Shown one piece after another: positions 58,775-61,237 of a stretch of 61,237 bases of DNA. The notes under the pieces are model-generated. The model saw only the letters and a program-made list of their open reading frames with translations. It was not told where the DNA came from and did no database searches. How positions within the stretch are numbered: the first letter of the stretch is position 1; each line of letters begins with the position of its first letter. This stretch comes from Acidobacteriota bacterium (lineage in GTDB: Bacteria > Acidobacteriota > Blastocatellia > Pyrinomonadales > Pyrinomonadaceae), in assembly GCA_003697135.1 (NCBI GenBank), contig RFGC01000036.1, positions 1-61,237 on the forward strand, written 5' to 3'. The position numbers and the translations under genes were made by a program.

Positions 58775-61237
58775 ATGAAAAAGAGACAACAAATCAAACA
58801 GATTCTATGGAAATCTCTTTTCTTAGTTTTGTCCGTTTGGAAGACTCAAAAGGATAAAACCACAAAGAAGATTTTCAAGGAAAGTAAACAGACTGAAATC
58901 AGACATGAAAAACATAATGGTTGTATGTGGCGTGCAGTGCGCACAATGAGCGTTGTGTTGTTGTGCGTGTGCGGGCTGGAAATATCTATATTTGCGCAGT
59001 CGGCATCCGACGGCTTCAATCCGAATGCCAATGATTGGGTCAATGCGCTTGCGCTGCAGTCTGATGGGAAGGTTCTAATTGGCGGGTGGTTTACACAAGT
59101 CAGTGGGCAGTCACGCAACCGCATCGCCCGCCTGAACTCTGACGGAACGCTTGATATGAGCTTCAACCCGAACGCTAACAACCCTGTCTATGCGATTGCA
59201 GTTCAGTCAGATGGGAAAATTTTGGTTGGCGGCTATTTCACAAGCGTTGGTGGACAGACACGCAACTACATTGCCCGCCTGAATCCAGATGGGACGCTCG
59301 ACACAAGTTTTAATCCGAGTGCCAATAACTATATCTATGCGCTTGCAGTGCAATCTGACGGGAAGATTGTGGTTGGTGGTCAGTTCACGCAAATCGGTGG
59401 ACAGCCGCGTAACCGTATTGCTCGCCTGAATTCGGACGGAACGCTCGACACAAGCTTCAACCCAGGCGCTGGCGGTATTGTTTATGCGCTTGCAGTGCAA
59501 TTTGACGGTAAGATTTTGGTTGGCGGCGGCGGACAGATGCTTGCAGCTATTGCCCGTTTGAACCCCGATGGAACGTTCGACACAAGCTTTAACCCGGGCG
59601 CTAACAACAATGTCTATGCAATTACAGTGCAATCAGATGGGAAGATTTTGGTTGGGGGAGACTTTTCATTCATCGGTGGACAAACGCGCAACCGTGTTGC
59701 TCGTTTGAACCCTGACGGAACGGCTGACACAAGCTTCGACCCAAATGCCAACGGCACCGCATACGGGTTTGCGATTCAGTCAGATGGGAAGATTTTAGTT
59801 AGCGGCGCATTCACACAAGTCAGTGGACAAACACGCACCGGTATTGCCCGTTTAAACACGAACGGGGTACTGGACACGAACTTCAACCCGAACGCTAATA
59901 ACACTGTCTATAAACTCGCGGTGCAGCCAGACGGGAAGATCGTGGTTGGAGGCTTTTTTACAGGCATTGGCGGACAACCGCGCAACCGTGTTGCTCGTTT
60001 GAACTCTGATGGGATAGCCGATACAAACTTCGACCCAAATGCCAACAACTGGGTCTATGCGCTCGCATCACAGCCAGATGGTAAGATTTTGGTAGGCGGG
60101 ACTTTCACACAAATTGGCGGACAGACGCGCAACCGTATTGCCCGCCTGAACTCGGACGGAACGCTCGACGCAAGCTTTAACCCAAACGCCAATGGCAATG
60201 TTCGCGCGCTTGTGGTGCAACCAGATGGGAAAATTGTAGTTGGCGGTGAATTCACACAAATCAATGGGCAGACGCGCGGAGCTATCGCTCGCTTGAATCC
60301 TGATGGGACACTCGACACAAGCTTCAATCCGGGCGCTAACAACCTTGTCTATGGGCTTGCGTTACAGTCGGACGGGAAAATTCTGGTTGGTGGCACATTC
60401 ACAAGCATCGGCGGACAGACGCGCAATCGTATTGCGCGCTTAAATCCTGATGGGACGCTCGACGCAAGCTTCAATCCGAACGCCAACAGTGCCGTTGAGG
60501 TAATTGCGTTGCAGCCGGACGGTAAGATTTTGGTTGGTGGTGCCTTCACATTCATCGGCGGACAGGTGCGCAGAGCCGCTGCCCGCTTGAACTCTGACGG
60601 GACACTCGACACGACTTTTACTGATCCGAACGGCGTTATCTCTATCGAGGTGCTTGCGTTGCAACCGGACGGGAAAATTGTGGTCGGCGGTGGATTTACA
60701 CAAATCGGCGGACAGATACGCAACCGTCTTGCCCGTTTGAACTCGGATGGGACGCTGGATACAAGCTTCGACCCAAACGCTGACGGCTTTGTCTATGCGC
60801 TTGCGTTGCAGTCTGACGGCAAGATTGTGGTCGGTGGCGCATTCACAAGCATCGGCGGACAGACGCGCAACTTCATTGCTCGCTTGAACGTGGATGGAAC
60901 AGTTGACACAAGCTTCAATCCGAACGCCAACGATCAGGTTTTTGCACTTGCGTTACAATCGGACGGAAAGATTGTGGTTGGTGGTCGGTTCACGCAAATC
61001 GGTGGACAGGTGCGTAGCCGTATTGCGCGGCTGACAAACGACACTATTGCTTCGAGTTTGTTGAATGGGTCGCTTTATGTGGTAAGACCTATTCATCCGT
61101 TTGCTTGTAAGAAGACATGTGTGTTTAGGGTTTTTGCGCCTTCAGTCGTGCTTGTTCGTAGAGGTTCTGCTCCTATGTTTAGTCGTGTAGTTTTTGAGCT
61201 TTCGACTGATGGAGGAGCGACTTACTCAACTCTTGGA
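58775..61237 (+). CDS. Delta-60 repeat protein, secreted, runs past the window
   Basis: Open to the right edge (821 codons). An unusual basic N-terminal leader (about 1-50) precedes a signal-like segment (TMSVVLLCVCGLEISIFAQ). Fourteen repeats of about 49 residues follow, each of the form DGKILVGGxFTQIGGQ, then RNRIARLNSDGTLDTSF and NPNANN; the fourth is internally shortened. After repeat 14 a different domain begins. A strong Shine-Dalgarno (GAGGAGG) fits ATG 58775; ATG 58925 is a shorter option. Visibly G+C-richer than neighbours. Likely extracellular; role unknown. Confidence 0.85.
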   Translation, partial: MKKRQQIKQILWKSLFLVLSVWKTQKDKTTKKIFKESKQTEIRHEKHNGCMWRAVRTMSVVLLCVCGLEISIFAQSASDGFNPNANDWVNALALQSDGKVLIGGWFTQVSGQSRNRIARLNSDGTLDMSFNPNANNPVYAIAVQSDGKILVGGYFTSVGGQTRNYIARLNPDGTLDTSFNPSANNYIYALAVQSDGKIVVGGQFTQIGGQPRNRIARLNSDGTLDTSFNPGAGGIVYALAVQFDGKILVGGGGQMLAAIARLNPDGTFDTSFNPGANNNVYAITVQSDGKILVGGDFSFIGGQTRNRVARLNPDGTADTSFDPNANGTAYGFAIQSDGKILVSGAFTQVSGQTRTGIARLNTNGVLDTNFNPNANNTVYKLAVQPDGKIVVGGFFTGIGGQPRNRVARLNSDGIADTNFDPNANNWVYALASQPDGKILVGGTFTQIGGQTRNRIARLNSDGTLDASFNPNANGNVRALVVQPDGKIVVGGEFTQINGQTRGAIARLNPDGTLDTSFNPGANNLVYGLALQSDGKILVGGTFTSIGGQTRNRIARLNPDGTLDASFNPNANSAVEVIALQPDGKILVGGAFTFIGGQVRRAAARLNSDGTLDTTFTDPNGVISIEVLALQPDGKIVVGGGFTQIGGQIRNRLARLNSDGTLDTSFDPNADGFVYALALQSDGKIVVGGAFTSIGGQTRNFIARLNVDGTVDTSFNPNANDQVFALALQSDGKIVVGGRFTQIGGQVRSRIARLTNDTIASSLLNGSLYVVRPIHPFACKKTCVFRVFAPSVVLVRRGSAPMFSRVVFELSTDGGATYSTLG

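Overview
The window looks like chromosome of a low-to-moderate G+C bacterium of the phylum Acidobacteriota, probably class Blastocatellia. The evidence is lineage-style content: two VWFA-related proteins of the type enlarged in Acidobacteria, a 1177-residue Oar-like TonB receptor with an N-terminal carboxypeptidase-regulatory domain, a secreted propeller protein with a Solibacter-type C-terminal domain, a secretin with a cohesin-like tail, LpxB (so a Gram-negative envelope), and Mpl. The assignment is inferred from gene content; no rRNA gene is present. I saw no tRNA, IS element, phage or true CRISPR.

Layout. 1-5.4 kb: end of a secreted protein, the hrcA-grpE-dnaK heat-shock operon (minus strand), then a SprT-like metalloprotease and an alkyltransferase-like DNA repair protein, closed by a shared hairpin terminator. 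5.4-9 kb: TonB receptor. 9.2-14.7 kb: a murein-recycling block in which a LysR regulator and a secreted beta-lactamase-fold/NamZ exo-muramidase fusion are transcribed away from a BadF-type amino-sugar kinase and MurQ. 14.7-17.6 kb: a GT2 glycosyltransferase and two overlapping VWFA proteins. 17.8-25.4 kb: a compact type II secretion/type IV pilus operon (F, E, D, two pseudopilins, PilM-like). 25.5-31 kb: a Ser/Thr kinase, then PHP-GT4-membrane protein. 31.1-33.6 kb: YacL-like PIN/TRAM protein with ispD and ispF (non-mevalonate isoprenoids). 34-39.4 kb: pyrimidine-nucleoside phosphorylase, uvrC, and a sigma-54 activator. 40-43 kb: proline dehydrogenase divergent from an archaeal/eukaryal-type prolyl-tRNA synthetase. 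43-46 kb: WD40 propeller, a HicB-like short ORF, lpxB. 46-50 kb: secreted propeller protein and an MFS exporter. 50.3-51.9 kb: ECF sigma/anti-sigma/Spy-like operon. 51.9-58.1 kb: mpl, two large membrane glycosyltransferase-like proteins, endonuclease V. 58.3 kb to the end: a decayed surface-protein gene and a long, visibly G+C-richer gene of 14 delta-60 repeats running off the window.

The genes fit a soil or hot-spring heterotroph with active peptidoglycan turnover: NamZ fusion, kinase, MurQ and, 37 kb away, Mpl form complementary recycling steps. The most unusual non-coding signals are a 13-mer (CGTTATCAGACGC) repeated eight times but only in two intergenic islands, three CTACAA-N2-TTGTAG palindromes in front of the sigma-54 activator, a near-perfect 19-bp-arm hairpin inside a prepilin leader, and short direct repeats spaced at about 60 bp at two sites.
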